Positions 1 to 9,700 of a stretch of 64,000 nucleotides of DNA are shown in pieces (position 1 is the first letter of the stretch; every line of letters begins with the position of its first letter). A program made the translations under genes and the position numbers. The stretch is from Sinorhizobium terangae (GTDB lineage Bacteria > Pseudomonadota > Alphaproteobacteria > Rhizobiales > Rhizobiaceae): positions 1,612,001 to 1,676,000 of the forward strand of contig NZ_CP121659.1 of the NCBI RefSeq assembly GCF_029714365.1. Direction: 5' to 3'. The notes below the pieces were generated by a model. That model was not told the origin of the DNA. It searched no databases and saw nothing but the letters and a program-made list of their open reading frames with translations.

Positions 1-168
1 GTAGTGCACGGTGTCGTCGATGCAATCCTCCGCGAGCGCCGTGCCCTGCTCTACCTCGAGCTCGGCATCAACGAAGAAGCGCTGCCCGAGAAACTCCTCC
101 TCGTCGAGCACGCCGTGCCGGGCGAAGAAAGCGCAATTCTTCAAGGTGATGATGTAGGTCGCAGTCAT
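1..168 (-). CDS. folB: Dihydroneopterin aldolase FolB (N-terminal part, runs off the window)
   Basis: The reverse strand from 168 reads MTATYIITLKNCAFFARHGV and continues with an acidic LDEEEFLGQRF stretch, typical of the FolB N-terminus (the residues around the conserved FxxHGV). FolB converts 7,8-dihydroneopterin to 6-hydroxymethyl-dihydropterin in the cytoplasm, two steps before FolP. Its ATG overlaps the folP stop codon in an ATGA (165-168), so the two are translationally coupled in one folate operon. Only about 56 codons lie in the window; the C-terminal half is missing because the window ends. Confidence 0.88.
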   Translation of the reverse strand, partial: MTATYIITLKNCAFFARHGVLDEEEFLGQRFFVDAELEVEQGTALAEDCIDDTVHY

Positions 169-1034
169 GGCTTCGTATCCCGTCGGCTGTTCTTTGCGGC
201 CAGCATAGCATCTGCCATCACCAGCGCATCCCTGTTGAATGCGACATCATGCACGCGAAAAATCGCAGCGCCGGCAGCCCTGAGCAGCGCAGTCGTCGCC
301 GCCGTTCCGATGTCACGCGCCGGTGCGTCTCGTCCGGTGACCGCGCCGATGAAGCGCTTGCGCGACGTTCCGACCAAGATCGGCAAGCCGAAACGATGGA
401 GCTCGCCGAAGCGTGCCATCAGTTCGAGATTTTCATCGGTATCCTTGGCGAAACCGAAACCCGGATCGAGTACGATCCTATCGCGCGTGATGCCGGCCCG
501 GGCCGCGATCTCAAGCGATCGATCGAGAAAATGAAACTGGTCGTCGACAACATCGTCGAGCTTCTTCCGGTCGCGGCCTGTGTGCATGATGCAGAGCCCT
601 GCGCCGGTTGCCGCCGCGACATCCGCGATCGCCGGTTCGCGCTGCAAGCCGTGCACATCATTGACGATGTGTGCGCCCGCTTCCACGGCAAGCCGCGCCG
701 TTTCGGCGCGGTAAGTGTCGACGGAAATAATCGCGTCGGTTTCTCGAGCGAGCCCCGCGATCACCGGAAGGATGCGCGCCTGCTCCTCCGCCGCAGTCAC
801 GGGCGCGGCATCCGGGCGGGTGGATTCGCCACCGATATCGAGGATTTCAGCACCCTGCTCCACCGCACGCAGCCCCGCGTTAACGGCGGCAGCGGCGTCG
901 ATGAGACGCCCGCCGTCGGAGAATGAATCCGGCGTGACATTGATGATCGCCATCAAAACGCCACGCGGTCCTAGTTCGAGATTGCGCCCGTGCGCCAATT
1001 TCCAGCGAGACACCTGAAATGGAGTGATCGTCAT
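165..1034 (-). CDS. folP: Dihydropteroate synthase
   Basis: A 289-residue TIM-barrel enzyme that condenses hydroxymethyl-dihydropterin pyrophosphate with p-aminobenzoate; it is the sulfonamide target. The family signatures INVTPDSFSDGG near the N-terminus and GGESTRP further on are both present, followed by DVHGL and the late GTSRKRFIG motif. I chose the ATG at 1034 (MTITPFQ). The frame stays open upstream to a TTG at 1052 but has no better ribosome site. It is the upstream member of a folP-folB operon and diverges from the secreted protease gene at 1241. Confidence 0.95.
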   Translation of the reverse strand: MTITPFQVSRWKLAHGRNLELGPRGVLMAIINVTPDSFSDGGRLIDAAAAVNAGLRAVEQGAEILDIGGESTRPDAAPVTAAEEQARILPVIAGLARETDAIISVDTYRAETARLAVEAGAHIVNDVHGLQREPAIADVAAATGAGLCIMHTGRDRKKLDDVVDDQFHFLDRSLEIAARAGITRDRIVLDPGFGFAKDTDENLELMARFGELHRFGLPILVGTSRKRFIGAVTGRDAPARDIGTAATTALLRAAGAAIFRVHDVAFNRDALVMADAMLAAKNSRRDTKP

Positions 1035-1240
1035 GTTCCCGTTATCCCGCAATGCCGATTAGTCTGTCATATTGCTGGCCTCACCAAGCATAGATCAGCC
1101 TGTTCAATATCAAAGAGTTGTGACGCTTTCTTCAAGCTACTCCGAGAGTTCCGCGCGGCATCCCCAGTCGATTTGTGTTGCGCTCGCGCTGGCTATGCCC
1201 CAAGCTTCAACGAAGTTCAACCAAAGAGAACCACGCATTG

Positions 1241-1867
1241 ATGTACCGAGTAAGCGTTCCACTGAAAGCCGCTCTCGTCGCGCTCCTCGTCGGCCTGCCG
1301 TTGGGGAGCGCCGCGGCAGAGACCGTGTTCAGCAAGAGCTTCACCTACTTCTCGATCGGCGGTCGCACGGCTGCTGAACTGGACAAGGCACTTGCTGCGG
1401 CCGGCCCTCAGATGGCAAGCACCGGCGCGCGCCACCCGGGAGCGACGCGGATCAAGTTCGGTGGCTCGATCACCTATGTCAGCCGTGGCGGGCGCTGCGC
1501 CATCGGTACGGCACGCGTGACGCTCAACACGCGTATCATCCTGCCGCGCTGGAAATATCGCAAGCAGGCCGGGCGTGATCTCGCCTTGGTCTGGGATACG
1601 CTCGCAAGCGACATAAAGCGTCATGAGGAACGGCATGCGGAGATCGCCCGCAATCATGCACGCCAGATGGAAAAGGCGTTTCTTGCCCTGAAACCGGAAG
1701 CAGACTGCGAGCGTATGCAAGCGAAAGTGGCTCGAACGAGCGCGGACGAAGTCGAAAAGCACGACAAGGATCAGGCACGCTTTGACCGCACTGAGGCCGC
1801 AAACTTCGATCGCCGTATGATCCGGTTGCTGCAATACCGACTGGAAAGCCTCAAAGGCGGGCGCTGA
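1241..1867 (+). CDS. Secreted DUF922-type putative Zn-dependent protease
   Basis: A 208-residue protein starting MYRVSVPLKAALVALLVGLP, a clear signal peptide with likely cleavage after SAAA near residue 26, so it is exported. Residues 128-132 are HEERH, an HExxH zinc-metallopeptidase motif, followed by a second helix with a further histidine (NHARQ). This fits the DUF922 family of predicted secreted Zn-dependent proteases, whose substrates are largely unknown. The frame opens further upstream (from 1175) but that extension would spoil the signal peptide. It stands alone, divergent from folP, with a long non-coding stretch behind it. Confidence 0.8.
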   Translation: MYRVSVPLKAALVALLVGLPLGSAAAETVFSKSFTYFSIGGRTAAELDKALAAAGPQMASTGARHPGATRIKFGGSITYVSRGGRCAIGTARVTLNTRIILPRWKYRKQAGRDLALVWDTLASDIKRHEERHAEIARNHARQMEKAFLALKPEADCERMQAKVARTSADEVEKHDKDQARFDRTEAANFDRRMIRLLQYRLESLKGGR

Positions 1868-2081
1868 GTCCGTCCTGCTTTCCGCGCCTTGCACTGTGGT
1901 TCGCAAAGCGACCACCCGCTCTGTTGAAAAAGCAAAAAATCGCACCCCAAGAACAGGGTGACTATAATCTGGGCGTGCGCAAGGCGGCTGCGCAAAACCC
2001 ACGGTATTTTATTGGCGAATTCTAACGATGGCAGTGGGACGCCGACTCAGCTATATTGTTACTATGAGATGAGAGGTTGAT

Positions 2082-2195
2082 TTGAAGTTCAACTTCTCGA
2101 CGAGATGCGCGTTTAGCTGTCGGTCGGTAGTAAGACGTCGTACTCTTATGAGACTTTATTTCGGTTTCGCCTTGTTGCTTCAGGCTTTTAATTGA
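2082..2195 (+). CDS. Possible 37-residue small protein (weak)
   Basis: A TTG codon at 2082 is preceded by GAGAGG with about 6 bases spacing and opens a 37-codon frame. The product has an Arg-rich middle (VVRRRTLMR) and a hydrophobic tail (LYFGFALLLQAFN). I recognise no family. A non-ATG start, tiny size and position just before a probable sRNA make this uncertain; it could equally be random. Confidence 0.15.
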   Translation: MKFNFSTRCAFSCRSVVRRRTLMRLYFGFALLLQAFN

Positions 2196-2247
2196 GCGCC
2201 GAAGCAATGAAGCAAAAACAGGTTCTCCTGGCGTGTCCTGGTGCAGC

Positions 2248-2326
2248 AGATGTTCCCTCCCTCATCTGTCTGCGATACGCCCTCCTTGCCTCGCTCGTCG
2301 ACGCGACCAGCGAGGCATTTTTTTGC
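2248..2326 (+). ncRNA. Candidate trans-acting small RNA with CU-rich anti-SD motifs
   Basis: A perfect-arm hairpin (GCCTCGCT at 2288-2295, AGCGAGGC at 2309-2316, with an inner GTCG/CGAC extension) is followed by seven T residues (2318-2324). No ORF of any strength precedes it. Just upstream are two CU-rich, anti-Shine-Dalgarno-like segments, TTCCCTCCCTC (2253-2263) and CGCCCTCCTTGCC (2278-2290). Short alphaproteobacterial sRNAs that repress translation commonly have this layout: a CU-rich loop, then a terminator. The 5' end at about 2248 is a guess; I see no convincing sigma-70 promoter. I cannot assign it to a named sRNA family. Confidence 0.5.
2288..2324 (+). terminator. Rho-independent terminator
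   Basis: An 8-bp GC-rich outer stem plus a 4-bp inner stem, separated by a C-C mismatch, is followed by ATTTTTTT. This is the strongest intrinsic terminator on the plus strand in the first 10 kb, and no protein gene ends before it. Confidence 0.85.
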
Positions 2327-2352
2327 GTGCTATCCCGGAGTGGCCGCCGGAA

Positions 2353-2673
2353 TCAGGCCTGGCGTTCCGGCACATGGACGACCAGTCCGTCCAGAGCCTC
2401 ACTCATCTTGATCTGACAGGAAAGCCGCGACGTGGGGCGCACGTCATAGGCGAAGTCGAGCATGTCTTCTTCCATTGCCTCCGGCGCGCCGACGGCAGCC
2501 GCCCACTCGTCGTCGACATAGACGTGACAGGTCGCGCAGGCGCAGGCGCCGCCGCATTCGGCTTCGATGCCCGGCACAGAATTGCGAACCGCATTCTCCA
2601 TGACCGTGGAGCCGTTCTCGACATCGAGTTCGTGGCGCGTGCCGTCAAAGGCTACGATCGTAAGTTTTGTCAT
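2353..2673 (-). CDS. Adrenodoxin-type [2Fe-2S] ferredoxin
   Basis: A 106-residue soluble electron carrier. The four cluster ligands are C40, C46, C49 (C-x5-C-x2-C inside [11 protein letters not shown]) and C86 (LSCQI), the spacing of adrenodoxin/putidaredoxin-type ferredoxins. Such proteins pass electrons to cytochromes P450 or act in Fe-S cluster assembly; no P450, reductase or isc gene lies next to it, so the partner is unknown. Length is normal for the family. It is transcribed in the same direction as the HPt gene upstream (about 195 bases away). Confidence 0.92.
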   Translation of the reverse strand: MTKLTIVAFDGTRHELDVENGSTVMENAVRNSVPGIEAECGGACACATCHVYVDDEWAAAVGAPEAMEEDMLDFAYDVRPTSRLSCQIKMSEALDGLVVHVPERQA

Positions 2674-2868
2674 TTCACTTTCCGGAATGGATTGGTAGGT
2701 CTGGCCGCCAGCGCGAGATCCTGCTGCAGCAGACGGCGACGGCGCGAATTCTGCGCACGTTCTTCCAACAAATTGGCCAGCCAGTCAACAACAGCCGGCA
2801 GCGCCCCGTGGCACATGCGCGTCGGCACGGCCACGAAGGGCGTCTAAGTTACGCTGGCCCCCGCAAAG

Positions 2869-3234
2869 TCAGCGGCAAAGCTTCAGAATGAAAAGCTCGG
2901 TCACGAGCACCGCCGCGCCGAGCGCTCCGGCAAGGATCGCGTTACCGGGTTCGCGCTCGATCGCAGCAGCCGCCTCTGCGACGTCGACGGCTCCGACGGC
3001 GAGTGCCGCGCCCTTCAAGCGATGCGCAGCCTGCACGCGCCGGTCGGCGTCACCTGCAGCGATCTCGGCCACCGCTTGGCGCGCCTGCCGCGCGAAAAGT
3101 TGGAGAACTTCGATCTCCAGTTCCTTGTCCCCCATCGTCTGCTTGCCGAGCTGGGCGAAATCGATGGGCTTTTTGCCGAGGGATGAACTTCCGGGGTTGT
3201 CCGGTGCCTCGAAGGCTATCTTGAGTGCCGCCAT
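2869..3234 (-). CDS. Stand-alone histidine phosphotransfer (HPt) protein
   Basis: A 121-residue protein built around one HPt four-helix domain. H71, in AAHRLKGAA, is the expected phospho-accepting histidine, followed by the small-residue pattern typical of HPt. A loose N-terminal tail (PDNPGSSSLG) precedes FAQLGKQTMGDKELEIEVL, a common HPt first helix. It should shuttle phosphate between receiver domains of a multi-step phosphorelay. No kinase or response regulator is adjacent. Start ATG 3234 has AGGAAAC upstream. It diverges from rgsE across a 513-base gap that carries CtrA-like motifs. Confidence 0.85.
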   Translation of the reverse strand: MAALKIAFEAPDNPGSSSLGKKPIDFAQLGKQTMGDKELEIEVLQLFARQARQAVAEIAAGDADRRVQAAHRLKGAALAVGAVDVAEAAAAIEREPGNAILAGALGAAVLVTELFILKLCR

Positions 3235-3747
3235 GGGTCAGTTTCCTGTCAATAGGTGTCACGTTCGCCGGCGCTGTCATGCCGCATAGAGCATGCGTGG
3301 ATCATCGACCGGCGCCGCTGCCATCGGCTTAAAGCGCGATGTAAGCGGCGCAGGAATCTGGGGAAATGGTTAATGGACGTTAAACGGGCTGATTTCCTTG
3401 GCTTTTCGCACCGGAAAGCCGTCATTCTGTTAAGAAATCATTAGGATTTTAATGAATGCCGATTGCGCTTAATTGTAAGAACCTGGCTAATGTGTCACTA
3501 CGATACGGTTTGGAACGTGATTGCGTACGAAAGTGGCAACTGTTCCGGTGGATAAGCTCTGTGCACGGTGCCGAGAGGCCTTAGTTCCGGCTATCCATCG
3601 ATGCAATGGAATGGGTGATCAGGCAGGGTATTTCGCGAATGTGGCGCGTGTCCCCTGGTGTCACCGCCCTGTTTCGGATGTCTTCGGGTGCCTCCGCGGC
3701 GCCTTGGAGATGGCCATCGGCGGGCAATAGTAGTGAGGCGTATCCCT
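3235..3747. promoter_or_regulatory. Divergent control region between the HPt gene and rgsE
   Basis: 513 bases with no credible gene. Within it, TTAACCAT on the reverse strand (3366-3373) matches the CtrA half-site described in alphaproteobacteria. The same position starts TTAA-N6-TTAA (3370-3383), one base short of the classic spacing. A second near-match, TTAA-N7-TTAG, lies at 3430-3444. The stretch 3410-3500 is AT-rich and promoter-like. Cell-cycle control of a polar growth gene would make sense, but this is inference from motifs only. Confidence 0.4.
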
Positions 3748-6700
3748 ATGGCGACGAAAAAGAGCAGTGAGTCGATCGACGAAAAGGCGTTCCAGGCATT
3801 GGAAGCGGCCCTGAAAATCGACTTTGACGACCTCAAGTCGGCTCTGAATGACAAGACTTCCTTGGATGAACCGGAGGAAACCGTGTCTGAGCCCAGCAAG
3901 CAGGCGGCCGCAGCATCTGATCAGGCGCAGGCTCCAAAGGCGCAGCAGGAAGCGCCGAAGGCAGTACGCAGCCTCGCACCGGAGCCGGCTCCGAAGCAAC
4001 CGCCGCTTTCGCCGGCCAATGACGATACGCGCCGATCGCCAGCCGCGATGCTGCGGTCGCTCGAAGTCCGCACCAGCCGCGCGGCAATCCGCACTGCTGC
4101 GCTGGTATCGCTGCTCTGGGCCTTCGCTGGTCTCGCCATCGCCCATCTCCTTTACGCACCGCAGATCTGGCAGATCCGTTCGCTTCCCGATCTCGCCGCG
4201 ACGCCGGGTGCAATTGGTGTTCTCATCGGCATCGCCCTGCCCGTGATGCTGTTCTTCTCCTTTGCCATCATGCTTGCGAGAGCGCAGGACATGCGCAATG
4301 CGGCGCGCTCGATGGCGGAGGTCGCCCTGCGTCTTGCCGAGCCGGAAACGACCGCCGCCGACCGCGTGATGACCGTCGGCCAGGCCGTCCGTCGCGAAGT
4401 GTCGGCGATGAACGAAGGAATCGAGCGGACCATCGCACGCGCGACGGAGCTCGAAACGCTGGTTCACTCCGAGGTCAATGCGCTTGAACGCAGCTACAGC
4501 GAAAACGAACTTCGCGTCCGCACCCTCGTGCAGGAGCTCGGACTTGAGCGGGAAGCGATCATCGGCCACGCCGACCGTATCCGCACCTCGATCGCCGGTG
4601 CCCACACCAAGCTGAAAGACGACCTGGAACTGGCGAGCGAGGATATTGCCTCGCGCATCGCCTTGTCCGGCGAAGCCTTTGCTTCCTTGATCGATACGCG
4701 GTCCGCCGCCCTCAGCGAAAGGTCGGAAAACGCGCTGCAGACCATCAGCACGATGCTGTCGACCCGCACCGATGCGCTCCTTTCCGGACTGACGACGGCA
4801 GGGGTTGCGCTCAGCAACGAGTTCGATGCGCGGCTCGACGCATTGAGCGAGACCCTGGAGAAACGCGGCGAGCAGTTGCTCGGCCAGTTCGAGACCCGCG
4901 CTTCGACCCTCGACGCCAATACCGAAAAACTGAATGCTGCGCTCAACGAGCGTGCGCGCCAGCTCAACGAAACGCTTATCGCACGGACCCGCGACCTCAA
5001 CGAGAGCCTGAGCGTTGGTCAGCAGGCAATCGCCGGCGGGCTCGACGACATGCTTGCCTCGCTCAATTCCGCCCTCGACGAAAAGGGCGCAAGCTTCAGG
5101 CAGAGTCTCAAGACAAGCGCCGACGACGCGATCATGGATCTCGATCTCCGCGGCGGCTTCTTTGAAGAGAAGCTGCAGACCACCGTCGGCCAGTTGGCGA
5201 CCGCCTTCGACGAGCGCTTCCATGAATTCGCAAGTGCCTTCGACAAGCGCGCGAACCTGCTCGACACCAAGCTGATGGAAAGCCTGCACCGGATCAACGA
5301 GACCGTTTCCGGCGGCTCTGAGGCGATCGGCACCGCGCTCGATAGCGGCGTCGAGAAGATCGGTTCGGCGCTTTCCGACCAGTCGCTGACGCTTGCCACC
5401 GCGCTTGGCGCGACCCAGGATTTCATCGAGGAAAGCATCGGCAGCCGCACGTCCGAGCTCGGCAACCTCATTGGTGGTGCGCAGGAGCGTATCGAGAGCG
5501 TGCTTTCCGAGAAGACTGGCTCGCTGATGGGCGCGCTTACCGAGGCGCAGGAACGGATCGAAAATGGCTTCGGGCGGCGCGCCGATGCGCTTGCCGATGC
5601 GCTCACGACCAGCGAGCAGCGCCTGACTGAGGGGCTTGATTCGCGCACATCCGCCTTCATCGACGGCCTGCAGTCGGCTCATGCGCGGATCGAACAGACG
5701 CTCACAGGCACGACCGACGAAATCACCAGCGCGATCGCGGCAAGCCAGCATCGCCTGGACAACACGCTTTCGGAGCGCACTGCCGCCATCTCGACCGCCC
5801 TCACCTCCGGCGCCAGCCTCGTCGAAGGTGCCGTCGCCGGAACCGCCGATCGGCTGGAGCGCGTTCTCTCCGAGCGCGGACAGGCGATCTCCGAAGCGCT
5901 CAGCAGCCAGACCCAGGCGCTCGAAGGCGTGCTGTCGCAGCGTGGCGACGCGATCACCGATGCGCTTGCAAACCAGACGACGGCGCTCGATGGCATCCTT
6001 TCGGAGCGCGCAACGCAGATCAACTCGACGATCTCGGCCCGCGCCAATGAAATGGCGGACACGCTCAGCCGCCACGCCGAAGACGTTGCCGACAACCTGA
6101 CGTTCCGCGCAATGGCCGTTGCCGAGACAATGACGGACCGCGTCGGTGAGATCGAGAACAAGCTTTCGCAAAGCGTCTCGGAGGTGGCCGAGAACCTCGG
6201 CAGCCGCGTCAGCCAGATCGCCGGCACCCTTACCGAAACAAGCGCGCGCATCGCCGAAGATCTGAGCGGCCGCGTCGGCAAGATTTCGGACGCCTTGACC
6301 GGCACCAGCGCCGAGATCGCCGAAGCGCTCACTGCCCGCACGTCCGAAGCGACCGCCTCCCTCGCCGGCAAGGCGGCAGAAATCGAACAGGCGCTTTCCG
6401 GCAAGACCGAGCATCTGCGTGACACGCTCACGACGACGCATGACCAGATACGGGCGACGCTCGACGATCGGATCCATGCGATCAATCTGGCCGTCGGCCA
6501 GGGCCGCGAACAGCTCGAGGATCTGCTCTCCGATCAGTCCATGGCGATCGCGACCACGCTCGCCACCAGCGCCTGCATGCTGGAAATGTCGCTCGAGGAG
6601 CGACAGACGTCGATGGCCGGCGTTATCGACCGCAGCGCGGAAGCGCTCGATGCGCGCATGCGCTCCACCACCGGCAATATCGCGGAGCGGCTTGCCGAGA

Positions 6701-9700
6701 CGGCCGACCAGATCAGCCTCGCTGCCGACACGCTCACCAACCGCGTCGACATTTCGATCAACGGCATCAACAGCCGTCTCGACGATACCGGAGCCCGCAT
6801 CGAGGCGAGCCTCGGCTCGCTCGAAAATCGCGTTCAGGGCAGCGTTGGTAACGTCAACGCATTCGTCGATGAAGCCGGTTCGCGCATCGAAACGAGCCTC
6901 GGTTCACTTGAGGAGCGTATTCGCGGCACCGTCGGCACTGTCAGCGGGATTGTGGACGACACGGGTATCCGCATAGAGAACCGCCTTGGCGCCGTAGAAG
7001 AGCGCATCCGCGGCAGCGTCGGCAACGTCAATGCGATCGTCGAGGACACCGGCGCGCGTATCGAAACGAGCCTTGGTTCGCTCGAAGAGCGGATTCGCGG
7101 CAGCGTCAGCAACGTCAACGCGATCGTCGACGATGCTGGCTCGCGCATCGAAACGAGCCTCGGTTCGCTCGATGAGCGAATTCGCGATAGTGTCGGCAGC
7201 GTCAACACCATCGTCGACAATGCCGGACAGCGGATCGCCGATAGCCTTGGCGAGCGCGCCGGGGAGATCGATCGGATCAGCGAGACGGCTGCAGCCCGCA
7301 TCTCCACGGCGATCGAAGCCGGCACGGGCCGCATCGAAGAGCGGCTCGGTACGATGGATCGTGCACTCAACATCGGTCTCGAAAACGTCAACCGGACGAT
7401 AGAGGGCAAGGCAGCGGCCCTCGTAACGAGCCTGCGCGGTGCGGTAAGCAGCGCGGCGCAGGAACTTGACGCGGAAGCTGCACGTTCGGCCGATCTCTTG
7501 TCCAGGGCCGGCACGGATTTCGCCGACGCGCTTGCCGCACGCAACGCCGAATTCGCGACTTCGATCGAGCAGACCGCATCGGCCACGGCCGCCCGCCATG
7601 CCGACCTCGTCCGCTCGGTTACGGACGCCGCGGATACGGCAACCGCCCGGCTGGCCTCCACCCATAACCAGGTGGCGAGCCACGCTCAGGGTATCCAGCA
7701 GAGCCTCTTGGATGCGGAAAAGGCCCTTGAGGCCCGCGGCCAGGCCATCCGCAGCACGCTCGACGAACGCACCCGCGAACTCAATTCGATGCTCGCCGGC
7801 CGCTCGCTCGAACTGTCCCGCCTTCTCGACGAGCAGGCACGGCCCGTCATCGAGCAGTATGCGGCAACCGGTAAGGAAGCCGCCGAGCGGATCGCTGCCC
7901 TCACCCAGGAAAGCGCGGATCGCCTCCGCGCCGAAAACGCCGCGCTCATCAACGCGATTACCGAGCGGACCGACGAAACGTTGAACGCCATCACGCTGCG
8001 CGCTGAAGAGACGGCCAAAGCCATGAAGATGGTCGAGAACCGCCTCCAGTCGACCGCAATGGGGCTGATCGACCAGCTCGCGGCCAACAACTCGGCGATC
8101 GCCACCGTCATCGACCAGGCGAGCGACAATCTCGGCGACATGGATCAGCGGCTCGAGGCGACGGCATCGAAGTTCTCGGAAACGACACGGCAGGCGTCCG
8201 ACATGCTGTCGAGTTCCGCGCGCCTCATCGAAGGCCGGGTCGACAAGTTGTCCGACATCGCTGGCTCGACGCTTTCTCAAATCGGCGGGATCGTCGGTCG
8301 CTTCGAGGATCATTCGAAGGTTCTCGGCCAGGCGTCCGACCTGCTGGCCGCCGCCCAGTCGAACCTGGTCAGCACGCTCGAAGAGCGCCAGGGCGCATTG
8401 CGGACCCTTTCCGTCGGCCTGGTGCAGCGCTCGGAGGAAATTGAACGCACGATGCGGGCCCTGGAAGGCTTCGTCGATGGCGCCTTCCAGCGCGCCGAAG
8501 AGCGCTCCGGCCAGGTCGCCGGCAATCTTCGCAATGGCATTCAGTCCTCCTTCGCAGACGTTGGCCGCCTGCTGTCGAGCACCGAACAGCGTGCGAACGA
8601 AGCCGCCGAGGCCATGCGCAACACGCTGGCACAGGCTGGTGAGGAAGCCGGGGCGTCGGTCGAAGGCGTCTTCGCCCGTGCCGAGGAGCGGACCCGCCAG
8701 ATCGCCAACACGTTGCGCTCGGGCGTCGAAAACTCGTTCGCCGATGTCAACAAGACCCTGTCGCAGGTGGAGGGCCGCGCGCTCAGCGCCTCCGAGGCGC
8801 TTCGCCAAGCGATCGCCAAGGCTGGCGAGGATGCCGGTCATTCGATCGAGGGCGCCTTCGCAAACGCCGAGGAACGCTCCAAGGAAGTGGCGTCTCGCCT
8901 GCGCGGCAGTGTCGGTGCCTCGGTGTCCGACATCGAGCGCATGCTGGCAGAAAGCGGCAAGAAGTCTGACGGCGTCGCCGCCCAACTGCGCGAGGCCGTC
9001 CGCCAGGCAATCGACGAGGCGATCAACCGCTTCAGCGGTGCGACCGACGATATCCGCCGCTCCGCCAACGAGATCCGCAAGGAACTCGACATGACCCGCG
9101 AGGAACTGAAGCGCGGTGCCTTCGACCTGCCCGAAGAGGCAAAGGAGAACGCCTCGATGATGCGGCGAGCCGTCTCCGAACAGATCAAGGCGCTGCAGGA
9201 GCTTTCCGAAATCATTGGCAAGTCCTCCACGCAGCTCGAGGTCGCGCAACCCGTTCGCCAGCAGGCCGTTTCGAATGCTCCCGCGCCTGTTGCCCCTCGC
9301 CCCGCTGTCCAGCAACCGGTCGCACAGGAGCAGCGCGAGCAGCCGGCCCCTGGACCAGCGCCGGCCCCAGCTCCAACGCCGGCTCCTGCTTTGCGTGGAA
9401 GTCTTGGGCTGGATCAGGCCACGCGCCCGCAGCAACCTGCCCGTAAGGACCTGACCGAGGACCGCTCGGAAGAAGGTGGCGGCTGGATGCGTGACCTGCT
9501 TCGCGCCGCCTCGCGTGAAGAAGCTCCCGCCGCCGCACGCCAGCGGCCGGCGGAAAGCCAGCCCTCGGTGCGCCCCGGCGATAGCCGCAATCCGCGCCAT
9601 GTGGTCGAGTCGTTGAACTCGCTGTCGGTCGACATCGCCCGGGCGATCGACCACGACGCGTCCGTGGATCTCTGGCGGCGCTATCAGCGCGGCGAGCGTG

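Larger units (their letters stand above)
1868..2352. other. Intergenic region with sRNA candidate
   Basis: There is no convincing protein gene in these 485 bases. AT content rises around 2000-2200, unlike the coding neighbours. The region holds a weak TTG-initiated small ORF (2082-2195) and, at its right end, a strong plus-strand intrinsic terminator (2288-2324) with no gene before it, which points to a small RNA. Confidence 0.6.

Noticed and set aside
1097..1135. Possible fifth copy of the dispersed repeat before the DUF922 gene (TTCAATATCAAAGAGTTGTG)
   Set aside because: Only ATCAAAG and a following CTTT match; the palindrome and tail are absent, so similarity is too weak.
3661..6477. 938-codon open frame on the minus strand opposite rgsE
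   Set aside because: Its Arg/Gly/Leu-rich translation is the antisense of the repeat array; high GC and repeated codons keep it open. The plus-strand frame has membrane helices and a conserved C-terminal domain.
6751..7272. Regular 87-bp repeats considered as a CRISPR array
   Set aside because: Units are contiguous, in frame, code for a 29-residue helix pattern and have no unique spacers or cas genes.
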